Source: Treponema sp. (GTDB lineage Bacteria > Spirochaetota > Spirochaetia > Treponematales > Treponemataceae). From it: a stretch of DNA of 6,575 nucleotides. The translations under genes were made by a program, and so were the position numbers. The stretch lies in the NCBI GenBank assembly GCA_017613485.1, contig JAGADS010000021.1, positions 1 to 6,575 on the forward strand, given 5' to 3'. The notes under the pieces are model-generated. The model made no database searches and was not told the DNA's origin. It saw only the letters and a program-made list of their open reading frames with translations. Positions 6,074 through 6,575 of this stretch are shown here, piece by piece. Each line of letters starts with the position of its first letter. The first letter of the stretch is position 1.

Positions 6074-6575
6074 AAAAGATAAAACGAATAACCGCCTTTC
6101 TCTGCTTGATGCTGATTTCCACAATCAGTCCGATTCTGGCAAAAGGAAAAAAAGAGAATACAGAAGCCGCTGCAACAAATATAGAAGAAAGCGCTCAAAA
6201 CAATCCAGAAAATACAAGTGAGCAGGCTGCAGAAGAAGCACCCGAGGATAAAATCGACTGGAGTAAATATCCAACAGCATACATTAAACCCGAGATAAAA
6301 GACGAGCCTCTGGAATTCGACGAAATCTGGGGATACGTGATGACCTCCCGCGAGAAATATTTTTCCAAGGACATGCCTATCACAGACCTCTGTTATTTTA
6401 GTGCAGACGTGAACAGCTATGGTGAACTCAGCTCAATTCCAAACCCAAAGCAGTTTGCAGGATTTAAAGGCCGCATTCATCTTGTTGTCACATGCACAGG
6501 AAGGGCTCTGACACATTTTTCAATGACACCAGGAACAAAAGAATATAACGGCATACTTGACGCAATCGAAAGCGC
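6070..6575 (+). CDS. Exported protein, probably glycoside-hydrolase-18-like (3' end missing)
   Basis: 168 codons are visible, open to the right edge. Residues 1-24 form a Sec signal peptide: a basic MKKIKR, a hydrophobic core, and a likely signal peptidase I site after SPILA. Cys12 lies inside the core without a good lipobox, so a lipoprotein is less likely. Residues 25-62 are a low-complexity Glu/Ala/Asn linker. The folded part starts near DWSKYPTAYI and has EIWGYVM (about 86-92), MPITDLCYFSADVNSYG (about 103-119) and GRIHLVVTCTGRALTHFS (about 133-150). From memory this resembles spirochaetal proteins annotated as glycosyl hydrolase family 18, where a first beta strand 'ITD..YF.a.vn..G' opens the barrel. 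The catalytic DxxDxDxE motif would be beyond the window, so activity cannot be judged. It lies 34 bases after ftsK with no terminator between and is probably co-transcribed with it. A role in the envelope or peptidoglycan is inference. Confidence 0.72.
   Translation, partial: MKKIKRITAFLCLMLISTISPILAKGKKENTEAAATNIEESAQNNPENTSEQAAEEAPEDKIDWSKYPTAYIKPEIKDEPLEFDEIWGYVMTSREKYFSKDMPITDLCYFSADVNSYGELSSIPNPKQFAGFKGRIHLVVTCTGRALTHFSMTPGTKEYNGILDAIES

Noticed and set aside
6105..6145. Lipoprotein signal at Cys12 of the exported protein
   Set aside because: The residues before the cysteine (AFL) do not form a lipobox, and the hydrophobic core continues beyond it to a good SPILA cleavage site.

Overview
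The window looks like chromosomal DNA of a spirochaete, most likely a commensal or host-associated Treponema. I infer this from the family mix and layout: a short FlgM-type anti-sigma factor beginning MMIDKVSGVNPLNN, a very long-linker FtsK, and next to it an exported protein resembling spirochaetal glycoside-hydrolase-18-like proteins. No mobile element, tRNA, rRNA, CRISPR array or sign of recent transfer is visible, and every gene-free gap is under 200 bases.

The left part (1-2434) is read entirely on the minus strand. In transcription order it holds rsmI (16S rRNA 2'-O-methyltransferase), flgM (anti-sigma-28 factor, start overlapping the end of rsmI), a hairpin terminator, a 382-residue protein with the iron-alcohol-dehydrogenase fold but without its metal ligands, and the first 45 codons of an unrecognised gene that runs off the left edge. 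Two good promoters are readable here. One is a housekeeping promoter whose predicted start site falls on the GTG start codon of rsmI. The other is a near-consensus sigma-28 promoter inside the last codons of rsmI, driving flgM. Together they suggest that flgM has a basal supply by read-through from rsmI and a sigma-28-dependent supply of its own, the usual negative-feedback wiring of flagellar late genes.

The right part (2610-6575) is read on the plus strand, divergent from rsmI. It holds ftsK, a four-pass membrane DNA translocase with an acidic linker of about 520 residues, then a 12-codon mini-ORF that overlaps both its neighbours by stop/start, then a secreted protein truncated by the right edge. 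The divergent intergenic region (2435-2609) contains the rsmI promoter, a dyad around its -10 box, an inverted pair of TTGTCTT-containing 14-mers and a weak sigma-28-like motif pointing at ftsK.

The most notable observations are the flgM sigma-28 promoter embedded in rsmI, the probably leaderless rsmI message, the metal-site-less dehydrogenase-like protein, and the ftsK mini-ORF bridge. I see no wholly new multi-gene system in this window.
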